A stretch of 64,000 nucleotides of DNA, from assembly GCF_001518815.1 (NCBI RefSeq), contig NZ_CP013987.1, forward strand, positions 3,370,501-3,434,500, read 5' to 3'. Below, in pieces: positions 7,374-15,431 of the stretch. Position 1 is the first letter of the stretch. The number at the start of each line of letters is the position of its first letter. The position numbers and the translations under genes are program-made. The notes under the pieces were generated by a model, which was not told the DNA's origin, made no database searches, and saw only the letters and a list, made by a program, of their open reading frames with translations. The stretch comes from Pseudomonas oryzihabitans. Its GTDB lineage: Bacteria; Pseudomonadota; Gammaproteobacteria; Pseudomonadales; Pseudomonadaceae.

Positions 7374-8204
7374 TCAGCCAAACCCCTGGGTCGGCCGGCG
7401 CAAGACCGGATCGAAGGGGTTGATGCGCGCGGCGATCACCCCGGCTTCGCGCCTGAGCAGTTCGATCACCGTGGGCAGGCGTTGGGGGTTGAGGCGTTCG
7501 CTCAGGGTGCCCACGCTCAGGGCCGCCACCGCCCGGCCATTGCGGTCGAGGATGGGCACGGCGAGGCCCGCCATGCCGGCCAGCACTCCGGTGTTGCGCG
7601 CGGCATAGCCCTGCTGGCGGACGTTGTCGATCTCGGCGCGCAGGAGCACCTCGTCGTAATGATGAGCGTCGCGCAGCCGCGGCAGGTTGTAGCGGATCAC
7701 CTCTTCGCGCTCTTCCTCGGGCAGGAAGGCCAGGATCGCCAGGGCGCCCTGGCCGCCACCCAGGGGCACACGGCCACCGATGTCGCCGGTGAAGGTGCGG
7801 ATCGGATAGGGCCCTTCGCTGCGGTCCAGGCACATGGCGTCGAAGCCGCTGCGCGCCAGCAGGAACAGCGAATCCCCCAGGGACGCCGACAGCCGCAGCA
7901 GACTCGGTCGCGCCAGGTCGCGCAGGTTGCCTACCTGCCCAGCGCTAGCCGCCAGGGCGAAGAAGTCCAGGCTCAACCGGTATCTCTTGCTGCGGGCGCA
8001 CTGTTCCACCATGCCCTCCTCCACCAGGCCGCGCAGCAGCCGGTGGGTGGTGGGTTGCGACAGGCCCACGCGCTCGGCCAGGCGGGTGACCTTTTCGCCC
8101 TCGGGGTCTCCTTCGCCTAGGGCACGCACCACGGCGAATACCCGGCTGATGACACCGACACCCACTTCGGTAGAACCCATATTTCTTTCAGTGGAATCTG
8201 ACAT
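7374..8204 (-). CDS. IclR-family transcriptional regulator
   Basis: A 276-residue IclR-type regulator: N-terminal winged helix (ISRVFAVVRAL near 19-29, VGLSQPTTHRLLRGLVEEG near 47-65) and the C-terminal GAF-like effector domain (GGRVPLGGGQGALAILAF, then GLAVPILDRNGRAVAALSVG). It is divergent from the ABC-transporter/oxidase operon starting at 8444 and is the obvious candidate regulator. The start at 8204 has AGGT about 9 bases upstream. A second in-frame ATG at 8180 is possible and would put the palindromic half-site at 8187-8193 outside the coding region. Confidence 0.9.
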   Translation of the reverse strand: MSDSTERNMGSTEVGVGVISRVFAVVRALGEGDPEGEKVTRLAERVGLSQPTTHRLLRGLVEEGMVEQCARSKRYRLSLDFFALAASAGQVGNLRDLARPSLLRLSASLGDSLFLLARSGFDAMCLDRSEGPYPIRTFTGDIGGRVPLGGGQGALAILAFLPEEEREEVIRYNLPRLRDAHHYDEVLLRAEIDNVRQQGYAARNTGVLAGMAGLAVPILDRNGRAVAALSVGTLSERLNPQRLPTVIELLRREAGVIAARINPFDPVLRRPTQGFG

Positions 8205-8232
8205 CTATCTATTACCTGAAAATTTCACTGAA
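8187..8232. promoter_or_regulatory. Candidate IclR operator between divergent genes
   Basis: TTCAGTG at 8187-8193 and CACTGAA at 8226-8232 are perfect 7-bp inverted half-sites in an AT-rich stretch between the IclR gene and the operon it faces. IclR proteins usually bind such dyads in the shared divergent promoter region. This is inference from position and symmetry only. Confidence 0.4.
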
Positions 8233-8443
8233 TGAATAAATCTGAAAAAAGAGTTCAATCAATGAAAAACCTGCTTGTCCGGCATCCTAGGTCGCCCTTA
8301 CCTTCAGGTCCATAGGGCGATACTCACAATCACCGGACGCCGCCAATCGAGCGAGCGCCAACGTCCCATTTCCAGGCTGTCTTTCGCCCTGCCACAACCC
8401 TGCCCGCCATCCGTGTGGGCGTGACTGGAGGAGCATTGCGGCC

Positions 8444-9463
8444 ATGGCTTTCCTGACTCTCGACAACCTCAGCAAGCGCTACGGCGACAGCTACGCAGTG
8501 GCCGGTTCGACCCTGGCCATCGAGCGCGGCGAATTCGTTTCCCTGCTCGGTCCCTCCGGCTGCGGCAAGACCACCACCCTGCAGATGATCGCCGGCTTCG
8601 TCGACGTCAGCAGCGGGCGCATCCTTCTTGATGGCCAGGACATCACCCAGGCCAAGCCGGCCAGTCGGGGTCTCGGGGTGGTATTCCAGAGCTATGCGCT
8701 GTTTCCGCATATGACCGTTCGCGACAACGTGGCCTTCGGCCTGCGCATGCGCAAGGTGGCGGGCACGGAGCTGGCGTGGCGGGTCGAAGAGGCCCTGGCG
8801 CTGGTGCATCTGGGACCGCATGCCGAGCGTTATCCGCGCGAACTCTCCGGCGGTCAGCGCCAACGGGTGGCCCTGGCGCGGGCGCTGGTGATAGCACCAC
8901 CGGTGCTCTTGCTGGACGAGCCGCTGTCCAACCTGGACGCTCATCTGCGCGAGGAGATGCAGTTCGAGATCCGCCGCATCCAGCGCGAGGTGGGCATCAC
9001 CACCCTGATGGTGACCCATGACCAGTCCGAGGCGCTGTCCATCAGCGACCGGGTGGTGGTGATGGAGGCCGGGCGTATCACCCAGGTGGATGTGCCCTAT
9101 CGCCTCTACGAACACCCGCGCAACAGATTCATCTCCGACTTCGTCGGCAAGGCCAACCTGCTGCCCGGCACCCTGGACGCCCAGGGCCAACCGCAGATCG
9201 CCGCCGGTGGCGCCCTGGCGATCTCGCTGCGCCCGGAAAAGATCGAGCTGCGCCCCGCCGGTGAAGGTCGCCTGCAAGGTCGGGTGCTGACCCGTTTCTT
9301 TCTCGGCAGCCAGTGGCTGTATCGGCTGGAGACAACGCTGGGCGAGGTGTCGGTATTGCGCAGCAACGATGGGCAACCGCCGCTGGATGAAGGCCAGAAC
9401 GTTGGCCTGCATTGGGACGACAGGCTGCTGCGCCGACTGGAAGCCGCGGAGGCGGCGGCATGA
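8444..9463 (+). CDS. ABC transporter ATPase, PotA-like (polyamine/opine-type importer)
   Basis: A 339-residue ATPase with Walker A GPSGCGKT near residue 37, Q-loop VVFQSYALFPHMTV near 83, signature LSGGQRQRVALARAL near 135, Walker B LLLDEPLSNLD and H-loop MVTHDQSEA. The C-terminal 100 residues form the TOBE-like regulatory domain (LRPEKIELR). Its closest family pattern is the spermidine/putrescine (PotA/PotG) group. It is first in an operon with two permeases, three oxidase subunits, the binding protein and a cupin. GGAGG lies upstream of the ATG, and the stop overlaps the next start (ATGA). Confidence 0.93.
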   Translation: MAFLTLDNLSKRYGDSYAVAGSTLAIERGEFVSLLGPSGCGKTTTLQMIAGFVDVSSGRILLDGQDITQAKPASRGLGVVFQSYALFPHMTVRDNVAFGLRMRKVAGTELAWRVEEALALVHLGPHAERYPRELSGGQRQRVALARALVIAPPVLLLDEPLSNLDAHLREEMQFEIRRIQREVGITTLMVTHDQSEALSISDRVVVMEAGRITQVDVPYRLYEHPRNRFISDFVGKANLLPGTLDAQGQPQIAAGGALAISLRPEKIELRPAGEGRLQGRVLTRFFLGSQWLYRLETTLGEVSVLRSNDGQPPLDEGQNVGLHWDDRLLRRLEAAEAAA

Positions 9464-10326
9464 GCACCCTGCTGCGCGGCACCGGTCGCGCCTATCTGCT
9501 CAGTGCCCCGGCCCTGGTGCTGTTCGCCGGGCTGCTGCTGGCGCCCCTGGCGCTGACCCTGGTGCTCTCCTTCAACGTCTTCGACTACGAAACCGGGGTC
9601 AAGGAAGGCAGCTACACCCTCGCCCACTACCTCAATCTGCTGGGCGATCCCTATTTCTACGAGATCTTCCTGCGCACCTTCTGGATCAGCGCCCTGGTCA
9701 CCCTGCTCTGCGTGCTGATCGGGGTACCGGAGGCCATCGTCCTCAGTCGCATGGGTGCGCCCTGGCGCTCGATCTTCCTGATCCTGGTGCTGACACCGCT
9801 CTTGATCTCGGTGGTGGTGCGCGCCTTCGGCTGGAGTCTGCTGCTGGGCGCCGACGGACTGGTCAACCAGGCCATCGTGGCCCTGGGCGGGCGGCCGCTG
9901 AAGCTGCTCTACACCCCCTTCGCAGTGATCGTCGGCCTGGTCCACGTGATGCTGCCCTTCATGATCATCCCGGTGTGGACCTCGCTGCAGAAACTCGATC
10001 CCGCCGCCGAACAGGCCGCGCTATCCCTGGGCGCCAGTCACCTGACGGTGCTGCGGCGCATCGTGCTGCCCCAGGTGATGCCCGGGGTGCTGTCGGGAAC
10101 GCTGATCGTCTTCGGCCTGGCCGCCAGCTCCTTCGCCATCCCCGGTCTGCTGGGCGGACGCCGGCTGAAGATGGTCGCCACCCTGATCTACGACCAGTAC
10201 CTGGCCGAGCTGAACTGGCCGATGGGCGCCACCCTGGCGGTGGCCCTGCTGCTGCTCAACCTGCTGGTGATGCTGGGCTGGAATCGCCTGGTGGAACGCC
10301 GCTACAAACGTGCCCTGGGAGTCTGA
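9460..10326 (+). CDS. ABC transporter permease, PotB-like
   Basis: A 288-residue inner-membrane permease with about six helices and the EAA loop seen as EQAALSLGASHLTVLRRIVL near residue 185, which contacts the ATPase. The ATG at 9460 overlaps the preceding stop by four bases and has GGAGG upstream inside the previous gene; earlier in-frame starts would lie within the ATPase gene. It pairs with the next gene as the heterodimeric channel of a polyamine/opine-type importer. Confidence 0.92.
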   Translation: MSTLLRGTGRAYLLSAPALVLFAGLLLAPLALTLVLSFNVFDYETGVKEGSYTLAHYLNLLGDPYFYEIFLRTFWISALVTLLCVLIGVPEAIVLSRMGAPWRSIFLILVLTPLLISVVVRAFGWSLLLGADGLVNQAIVALGGRPLKLLYTPFAVIVGLVHVMLPFMIIPVWTSLQKLDPAAEQAALSLGASHLTVLRRIVLPQVMPGVLSGTLIVFGLAASSFAIPGLLGGRRLKMVATLIYDQYLAELNWPMGATLAVALLLLNLLVMLGWNRLVERRYKRALGV

Positions 10327-10330
10327 CCTC

Positions 10331-11125
10331 ATGACCCGCAACGGCCCGCTCGGGCTCGCCTTCCATACCCTGGTGATGGTCTTCATGCTGGCGCCCCTGG
10401 TGGTGGTCTGCCTGGTGGCCTTCACCCCGGAGAACACCCTCAGCCTGCCCACCTCGGGCTTCTCGCTGCGCTGGTTCGCCGCCGTGTTCGAGCGGGCGGA
10501 TTTCCTTACCGCCTTCTACAACAGCCTGCAGCTGGCGGCGCTGTCGGCCACCCTGGCGACGCTGGTGGCGGTGCCGGCCGGGCTGGCCATCACCCGCTAC
10601 CGCTTTCCCGGCCAGGGCTTTCTCAACGGCCTGTTCCTTTCGCCCATCATCATCCCGCACCTGGTGCTGGGCGTGGCCATGCTGCGGCTGTTCGCCCTGC
10701 TGGGGGTGAACGGCAGCTTCAGCTGGCTGGTGCTGGCCCACGTGGTGGTGATCACCCCTTATGTGCTGCGCCTGGTGATCGCCGCCGCCATCGGCATCGA
10801 CCGCAGCGCCGAGCAGGCCGCCGAGAGCCTGGGCGCCAGTCGCACCACGCTGTTCTGCCGCATCACCCTGCCGATGATCCTGCCCGGGGTGGCCGGCGGC
10901 TGGCTGCTGGCCTTCATCAACAGTTTCGACGAGGTGACCCTGTCGATCTTCGTCACCTCGCCGGCGACCCAGACCCTGCCGGTGCGGATGTACGTCTACG
11001 CCACCGAATCCATCGACCCGATGATGGCGGCGGTGTCGGCCCTGGTGATCGCCCTGACCGCGGCCACCATGATCCTGCTCGACCGTATCTATGGCCTGGA
11101 TCGCGTACTGGTGGGTAAACAATGA
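10331..11125 (+). CDS. ABC transporter permease, PotC-like
   Basis: A 264-residue permease with about six transmembrane helices and the EAA loop EQAAESLGASRTTLFCRITL near residue 160. GGGAG precedes the ATG at 10331; an in-frame GTG at 10310 inside the previous gene is possible but less likely. It is the second channel subunit of the importer and overlaps the ferredoxin-like gene by ATGA, so translation of transporter and oxidase genes is coupled. Confidence 0.92.
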   Translation: MTRNGPLGLAFHTLVMVFMLAPLVVVCLVAFTPENTLSLPTSGFSLRWFAAVFERADFLTAFYNSLQLAALSATLATLVAVPAGLAITRYRFPGQGFLNGLFLSPIIIPHLVLGVAMLRLFALLGVNGSFSWLVLAHVVVITPYVLRLVIAAAIGIDRSAEQAAESLGASRTTLFCRITLPMILPGVAGGWLLAFINSFDEVTLSIFVTSPATQTLPVRMYVYATESIDPMMAAVSALVIALTAATMILLDRIYGLDRVLVGKQ

Positions 11126-11433
11126 ACAGCCGAGACCCCTCCATGGCACTGCTCACGCGGGTAACCGAAGGCGACCGCCCTACCCTGGCCTTCACCCTCG
11201 ACGGCCAGCCGGCCGAGGGCCTGGAAGGCGACACCCTGCTGACCGCCATCCTCACCCAGAGCGACCACCTGCGCGGCAGTGACTTCGGCGGCGAACCTCG
11301 TGCCGGCTTCTGCCTGATGGGTGCCTGCCAGGATTGCTGGGTGCGCCTGGCCGACGGCCGCCGGGTGCGCGCCTGCGCCACCTTTCTCGAAGCGGGCCAG
11401 GCGGTCAGTCGCGACCCGGGGCGGCCGCTGTGA
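11122..11433 (+). CDS. (2Fe-2S) small subunit of an HcnABC/opine-oxidase-like dehydrogenase
   Basis: A 103-residue protein of the Fer2_4 type. After a beta-grasp N-terminal half it carries CLMGACQDC near residues 65-73 and a fourth Cys in RACATF near 88, the four ligands of one [2Fe-2S] cluster. The family is the small subunit of three-component flavoenzymes such as hydrogen cyanide synthase (HcnA), octopine/nopaline oxidase and heteromeric D-hydroxyproline dehydrogenase. It is coupled by four-base overlaps to the permease before it and the flavoprotein after it. Confidence 0.88.
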   Translation: MNSRDPSMALLTRVTEGDRPTLAFTLDGQPAEGLEGDTLLTAILTQSDHLRGSDFGGEPRAGFCLMGACQDCWVRLADGRRVRACATFLEAGQAVSRDPGRPL

Positions 11434-12791
11434 GCGCCGTCGTGGTGGTGGGCGCAGGACCAGCGGGCATACGTGCGGCCCAGACCCTGGTCGCCCATGG
11501 CCTGAGACCGGTGCTGATGGATGAGAGCGCCCGTGGCGGCGGCCAGATCTATCGCCAGCAACCGGTCAACTTCCGCCGCCCGTTCAAGGCGCTCTATGGC
11601 TTCGAAGCCGGCAAGGCCCAGGCGCTGCACAGTGCTTTGACCGAGGTGCAGACGGCGCTGGACTATCGCCCCGACACCCTGGTGTGGAATGCCGAGCAAA
11701 GCGCCCTGGATACCCTGAGCCAGGGCCGCTACGTCGATCGCCTGACCTTCGAGCAGGTCATCGTTGCCACCGGTGCCACCGACCGCATCCTGCCGGTGCC
11801 GGGCTGGACGCTGCCCGGCGTCTACAGCCTGGGCGCCGCCCAGGTGGCGCTCAAGTTCCAGGGCTGCGCCATCGGTAGCCGTCCAGTGCTGGCCGGGACG
11901 GGCCCGCTGCTCTACCTGGTGGCCTATCAATACGCCAAGGCCGGGGCCAAGCCGCTGGCCGTGCTGGACAGCGCGCCTTTCCGCGACCAGGCCGCAGCTA
12001 CCCCGGCGCTGCTCGGCCAGCCGGCCACCTTCGCCAAGGGCCTCTATTACCGCAGCTGGCTGGCGCTGCACGGCGTGCCCGTGCACCAGGGCGCTGAACT
12101 CCTTGCCGTCGAAGGCGAACGCCGCGTGGAGGCCGTTCGCTGGCGCACTGCCGATGGCGAAGCGCATCGGCTGGAATGTGATGCTCTCGGCTTCGGCCAG
12201 ACGCTGCGCAGTGAGACCCAACTGGCCGATCTGCTGGGCTGCGAGTTCGCCTGGAATCCGCTCAATCGCGCCTGGCTACCGGTGCGGGACAACGGCGGCC
12301 GCAGTAGCCAGGCCGGGGTCTACCTGGCCGGCGACGGCGCCGGTATCCAGGGCGCCGACGCCGCCGAACTGGCCGGCGAGCTGGCCGCCTTGAGCCTGCT
12401 GGCTGATCGCGGCCTGGCGGTGGACGCGACGCGGGTCGACGCCTTGCAGGCACGCCTGATCCGCTTCGAGGTCTTTCGCCAGGGCCTGGAGCGCGCCTTC
12501 CCCTTCCCCGCGGACTGGGCCGCCAAGGCGCCGGATGAGCTGATGGTGTGCCGCTGCGAGCAGGTCAGCGCCGGCGAGATCCGCGCTGCGGTGGATCAGG
12601 GGCACTGGGAGATCAACAGGGTCAAGGCCACCTGCCGGGTCGGCATGGGCCGCTGCCAGGGCCGCCTCTGCGGCGCGGCAGCGGCCGAGCTGATCGCCTG
12701 CGCCAGTGGTCGGCCGCTGGACCAGATCGGCCGGTTGCGCGCCCAGGCGCCAATCAAGCCGCTGCCCTTTGGCGTGGAGCTGGCGCCATGA
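11430..12791 (+). CDS. FAD/NAD(P)-binding alpha subunit of the three-component oxidase (HcnB-like)
   Basis: Encodes 453 residues from a GTG that overlaps the previous stop (GTGA). The N-terminus is a dinucleotide-binding fold (VVVVGAGPAGIRAAQTL), with a second one near residue 145-165 and the usual VIVATGATDR. The last 90 residues hold a BFD-like Cys cluster: MVCRCEQVSAGEI, then CRVGMGRCQGRLC, expected to bind a further [2Fe-2S]. Homologues pass electrons from the substrate-oxidising subunit. Earlier in-frame starts overlap the ferredoxin gene and spoil the N-terminus. Confidence 0.9.
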   Translation: MSAVVVVGAGPAGIRAAQTLVAHGLRPVLMDESARGGGQIYRQQPVNFRRPFKALYGFEAGKAQALHSALTEVQTALDYRPDTLVWNAEQSALDTLSQGRYVDRLTFEQVIVATGATDRILPVPGWTLPGVYSLGAAQVALKFQGCAIGSRPVLAGTGPLLYLVAYQYAKAGAKPLAVLDSAPFRDQAAATPALLGQPATFAKGLYYRSWLALHGVPVHQGAELLAVEGERRVEAVRWRTADGEAHRLECDALGFGQTLRSETQLADLLGCEFAWNPLNRAWLPVRDNGGRSSQAGVYLAGDGAGIQGADAAELAGELAALSLLADRGLAVDATRVDALQARLIRFEVFRQGLERAFPFPADWAAKAPDELMVCRCEQVSAGEIRAAVDQGHWEINRVKATCRVGMGRCQGRLCGAAAAELIACASGRPLDQIGRLRAQAPIKPLPFGVELAP

Positions 12792-13924
12792 GCCGGCTGG
12801 ACGTGGATGTGCTGATCATCGGCGGCGGTATCGTCGGCAGCAGCGCGGCGCTGTTCCTGGCCCAGGGCGGCCAGCGCGTCGCCCTGCTGGAGCGCAACTT
12901 CTGCGGCGCCCAGGCCAGTGGCGTCAACTACGGCGGGGTGCGCCGCCAGGGCCGGCCGCTGGTGCAATTGCCGCTGTCCAGCCGTGCCCATCAGATCTGG
13001 GGCGGTCTGCAGGACCTGCTGGGTACCGATGGCGAATACCTCAGATCCGGCCACCTCAAGCTGGCCCGCAGCGAGACCGACTTCGCCTCCCTGCAGGCCT
13101 ATGCCCAGGCCAGCCAGGGCTTCGACCTCGATCTGCAACTGCTCGACCGCGGCGAATTGCGTCGCCGCTTTCCCTGGGTCGGCGACATCGCCGTGGGCGC
13201 CTCCTTTTGCCCGGAGGATGGCCACGCCAATCCACGGCTGGTCTCGCCGGCCTTCGCCCAGGCGGCCGCCCGCGCGGGCGCCCGAATCCTCGAACGGACC
13301 GCCGTGACCGCGGTCGAGCACGACGGCCAGCGCTTCCAGCTCCGCACCGACAGCGGCCTGACCTTGAGCGCGCCCTGGCTGCTGAATTGCGCGGGCGCCT
13401 GGGCAGCGGAGCTGGCCGCCCGCTTCGGCGAGCCAGTGCCCCTCACCGCGGCCCATCCGGCCATGCTGGTGACCGAACCGCTGCCGCCCTTCATGACCGC
13501 CAGCACCGGCGTGGAAGGCGGCGGCATCTATGCCCGCCAAGTGGCCCGGGGCAATTGCGTACTAGGCGGTGGGCGTGGCTTCGCCCTCGACGCCGACCGC
13601 GCCCGCCCCGGCCAGTTGGCCATCCTCGACATCCTGAGAAACGCCGCCGAACTCTATCCGGCTCTCACTGGCGCCCAGGCCATCCGCACCTGGAGCGGCG
13701 TCGAGGGTTATCTGCCCGATCACCAGCCAGTGCTCGGCCCCAGTCTTACCACCCCCGGCCTGCTGCACGGCTTCGGCTTTGCCGGCGCGGGCTTCCAGAT
13801 CGGGCCGGCGGCTGGCGAAGCCCTGGCCGAGTGCATCCTGCAGGGTGCGCCCCGGCACAGCCTGCAGGCCTTTTCCATCGCCCGTTTCCCTTCCCAGCCC
13901 AGGAGTTCCCAATCATGCGCCTGA
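12788..13924 (+). CDS. FAD-dependent substrate-oxidising beta subunit (HcnC/DAO-like)
   Basis: A 378-residue member of the D-amino-acid-oxidase (DAO) family: FAD site DVLIIGGGIVGSSAALFLAQ at the N-terminus, a second conserved block WSGVEGYLPDHQPVLG near 308, and GFAGAGFQIGPAAGEALAE near 335. In three-component enzymes this subunit oxidises the C-N bond of an amino acid, opine or secondary amine. The substrate here is not known. It starts by ATGA overlap with the alpha subunit gene and overlaps the binding-protein gene by 10 bases. Confidence 0.9.
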   Translation: MSRLDVDVLIIGGGIVGSSAALFLAQGGQRVALLERNFCGAQASGVNYGGVRRQGRPLVQLPLSSRAHQIWGGLQDLLGTDGEYLRSGHLKLARSETDFASLQAYAQASQGFDLDLQLLDRGELRRRFPWVGDIAVGASFCPEDGHANPRLVSPAFAQAAARAGARILERTAVTAVEHDGQRFQLRTDSGLTLSAPWLLNCAGAWAAELAARFGEPVPLTAAHPAMLVTEPLPPFMTASTGVEGGGIYARQVARGNCVLGGGRGFALDADRARPGQLAILDILRNAAELYPALTGAQAIRTWSGVEGYLPDHQPVLGPSLTTPGLLHGFGFAGAGFQIGPAAGEALAECILQGAPRHSLQAFSIARFPSQPRSSQSCA

Positions 13925-14943
13925 CCCCTGCCCTGCTCGTGGCCCTCGCCGGCCTGCCCCTGGCCGCCGTGGCCGAACCGACGCTCTACCTCGGCATGAA
14001 CGGCGGCACCATGGAGCGCCTCTATGCCGACAGCGTGCTGCCCGCCTTCGAGAAGGCGCACAACGTCAAGGTGGTGATCGTGCCCGGTACCTCGGCGGAC
14101 ATCCTCGCCAAGGTCCAGGCCAGTCCACAGAAGCCGCCGATCCATGTGATGTTTCTCGACGACGGCATCATGTACCGCGCCATCGGCATGAATCTGTGCA
14201 GTCCGCTCAAGCCCAGCGCGAGCCTGGCGCAGATCCCCGACAAGGCCAAGATCAAGGACCAGGCGGCCGCCGTCAGCCTGGGCGTGACAGGGCTTGCCTA
14301 CAACAGCCGGCTGTTCAAGGAAAAAGGCTGGGCGGCGCCGACCTCCTGGGCGGACCTCGCCGATCCCAAGTACAAGGGCAAGGTGGTGTTCCAGTCGCTG
14401 TCCTCGTCCACCTTCGGGCTGCATGGCTTCCTGATGTTCAACCGCCTCAAGGGCGGCACCGAGCAGGACGTCGACCCCGGCTTCAAGGCCTGGCCCACCA
14501 CCGTAGGCCCCAATGTGCTGGAGTACATCCCCAGCTCGGCCAAGCTCTCGGAGATGGTGCAGACCGACGAGGCGGCGCTGTTCCCGCTGACGCCCACCCA
14601 GGTCACCGCGCTCAAGCTCAAGGGTATCCCGGTGGAATACGCGCCGCCCAAGGAAGGCGCCGTGGTACTCAACGTGGCCGAATGCGTGACCGCCAACAAC
14701 GACCAGCCGGAGCTGGCCCAGCAGCTGGCTGAGTACCTGCTGACCCCCGAGGCCCAGGCGCCGGCGCTGGAACTGGGTGACCAGATCCCGTCCAACCCCA
14801 ATACCCCCACCACCGACAAGACCCGCGGCCAGGTGGATGCCATGCAGAACTACCTGAAGACCGCCGTGACCATCGACTGGGACGAGGTCAACAAGGTACG
14901 GCCGCAGTGGAACGCCCGTTGGAACCGGCAGGTGGAGCGCTAG
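13915..14943 (+). CDS. Periplasmic substrate-binding protein of the PotABCD-like importer
   Basis: A 342-residue exported binding protein. The signal peptide is MRLTPALLVALAGLPLAAVA with cleavage near AVA-EP; the mature protein follows the family-1 extracellular solute-binding pattern (YLGMNGGTMERLYADSVLPA, GLAYNSRLFKEKGW, PTSWADLADPKYKGKV). AGGAG sits 9 bases before the ATG. It lies after the oxidase genes rather than beside the permeases, which ties the oxidase to the transported substrate. Confidence 0.92.
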   Translation: MRLTPALLVALAGLPLAAVAEPTLYLGMNGGTMERLYADSVLPAFEKAHNVKVVIVPGTSADILAKVQASPQKPPIHVMFLDDGIMYRAIGMNLCSPLKPSASLAQIPDKAKIKDQAAAVSLGVTGLAYNSRLFKEKGWAAPTSWADLADPKYKGKVVFQSLSSSTFGLHGFLMFNRLKGGTEQDVDPGFKAWPTTVGPNVLEYIPSSAKLSEMVQTDEAALFPLTPTQVTALKLKGIPVEYAPPKEGAVVLNVAECVTANNDQPELAQQLAEYLLTPEAQAPALELGDQIPSNPNTPTTDKTRGQVDAMQNYLKTAVTIDWDEVNKVRPQWNARWNRQVER

Positions 14944-15045
14944 TCGGTCGGATAGCGCAAACGCACCGCTAGAGGTCGACCCTGGACAACTCCGGTCCGG
15001 GGCGACCCCTCACCCTTGGCGGCTTCCATCACCAGGAGAGCCGCC

Positions 15046-15393
15046 ATGGCCAACCCGCCCATCACCGTTCTGCGCGATACCCAACCCATGCCCGTGGTCG
15101 ATGCCTGCAAATGGGAGCGCATCGAAGGCGATCCCCATACCGTCAACCTCAATGCCTATACCTCCGATGACGGCAGCAAGATCATGGGCACCTGGATCTG
15201 CACCCCCGGCAAGTGGCGCGTCGACTACGTGAAGTGGGAGTACTGCCACTTCCAGGAGGGCTACTGCATCATCACCCCCGATGGCCAGGAACCCATCCAC
15301 CTGAAAGCCGGCGACATCTTCGTCGTCGAGCCCGGCTTGAAGGGCACCTGGGAAGTGGTCGAGACGGTACGCAAGTACTTCGTCTTCGCCTGA
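15046..15393 (+). CDS. Small cupin-domain protein
   Basis: A 115-residue single cupin of the Cupin_3 (DUF861) type, seen in KWEYCHFQEGYCIITPDGQE near residues 63-82 and LKAGDIFVVEPGLKGTWEV near 86-104. Proteins of this type include ureidoglycine aminohydrolase-like and enamine/imine-handling enzymes. Its place at the end of the transporter/oxidase operon suggests it acts on the product of the flavoenzyme, which is inference. The start at 15046 has AGGAGAG upstream; an in-frame ATG 30 bases earlier has no better site. The strong hairpin at 15402 follows. Confidence 0.85.
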   Translation: MANPPITVLRDTQPMPVVDACKWERIEGDPHTVNLNAYTSDDGSKIMGTWICTPGKWRVDYVKWEYCHFQEGYCIITPDGQEPIHLKAGDIFVVEPGLKGTWEVVETVRKYFVFA

Positions 15394-15401
15394 TCCTGCC
15401 A

Positions 15402-15425
15402 GGCCCCGGCACCGCTGCCGGGGCC
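15402..15425. terminator. GC-rich hairpin between convergent catabolic arms
   Basis: Perfect 10-bp arms GGCCCCGGCA (15402-15411) and TGCCGGGGCC (15416-15425) with a 4-base loop. It sits in the 38-base gap between the convergent cupin and deacetylase genes, so it can end both transcripts, although a U tract is lacking. Confidence 0.6.
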
Positions 15426-15431
15426 CAGGAC

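Noticed and set aside
11122-13924. Hydrogen cyanide synthase hcnABC
   Set aside because: Subunit types match, but the genes are embedded in an ABC-importer operon with overlaps; opine/amine oxidase relatives have this context, while hcnABC normally stands alone. I therefore gave no hcn symbols.
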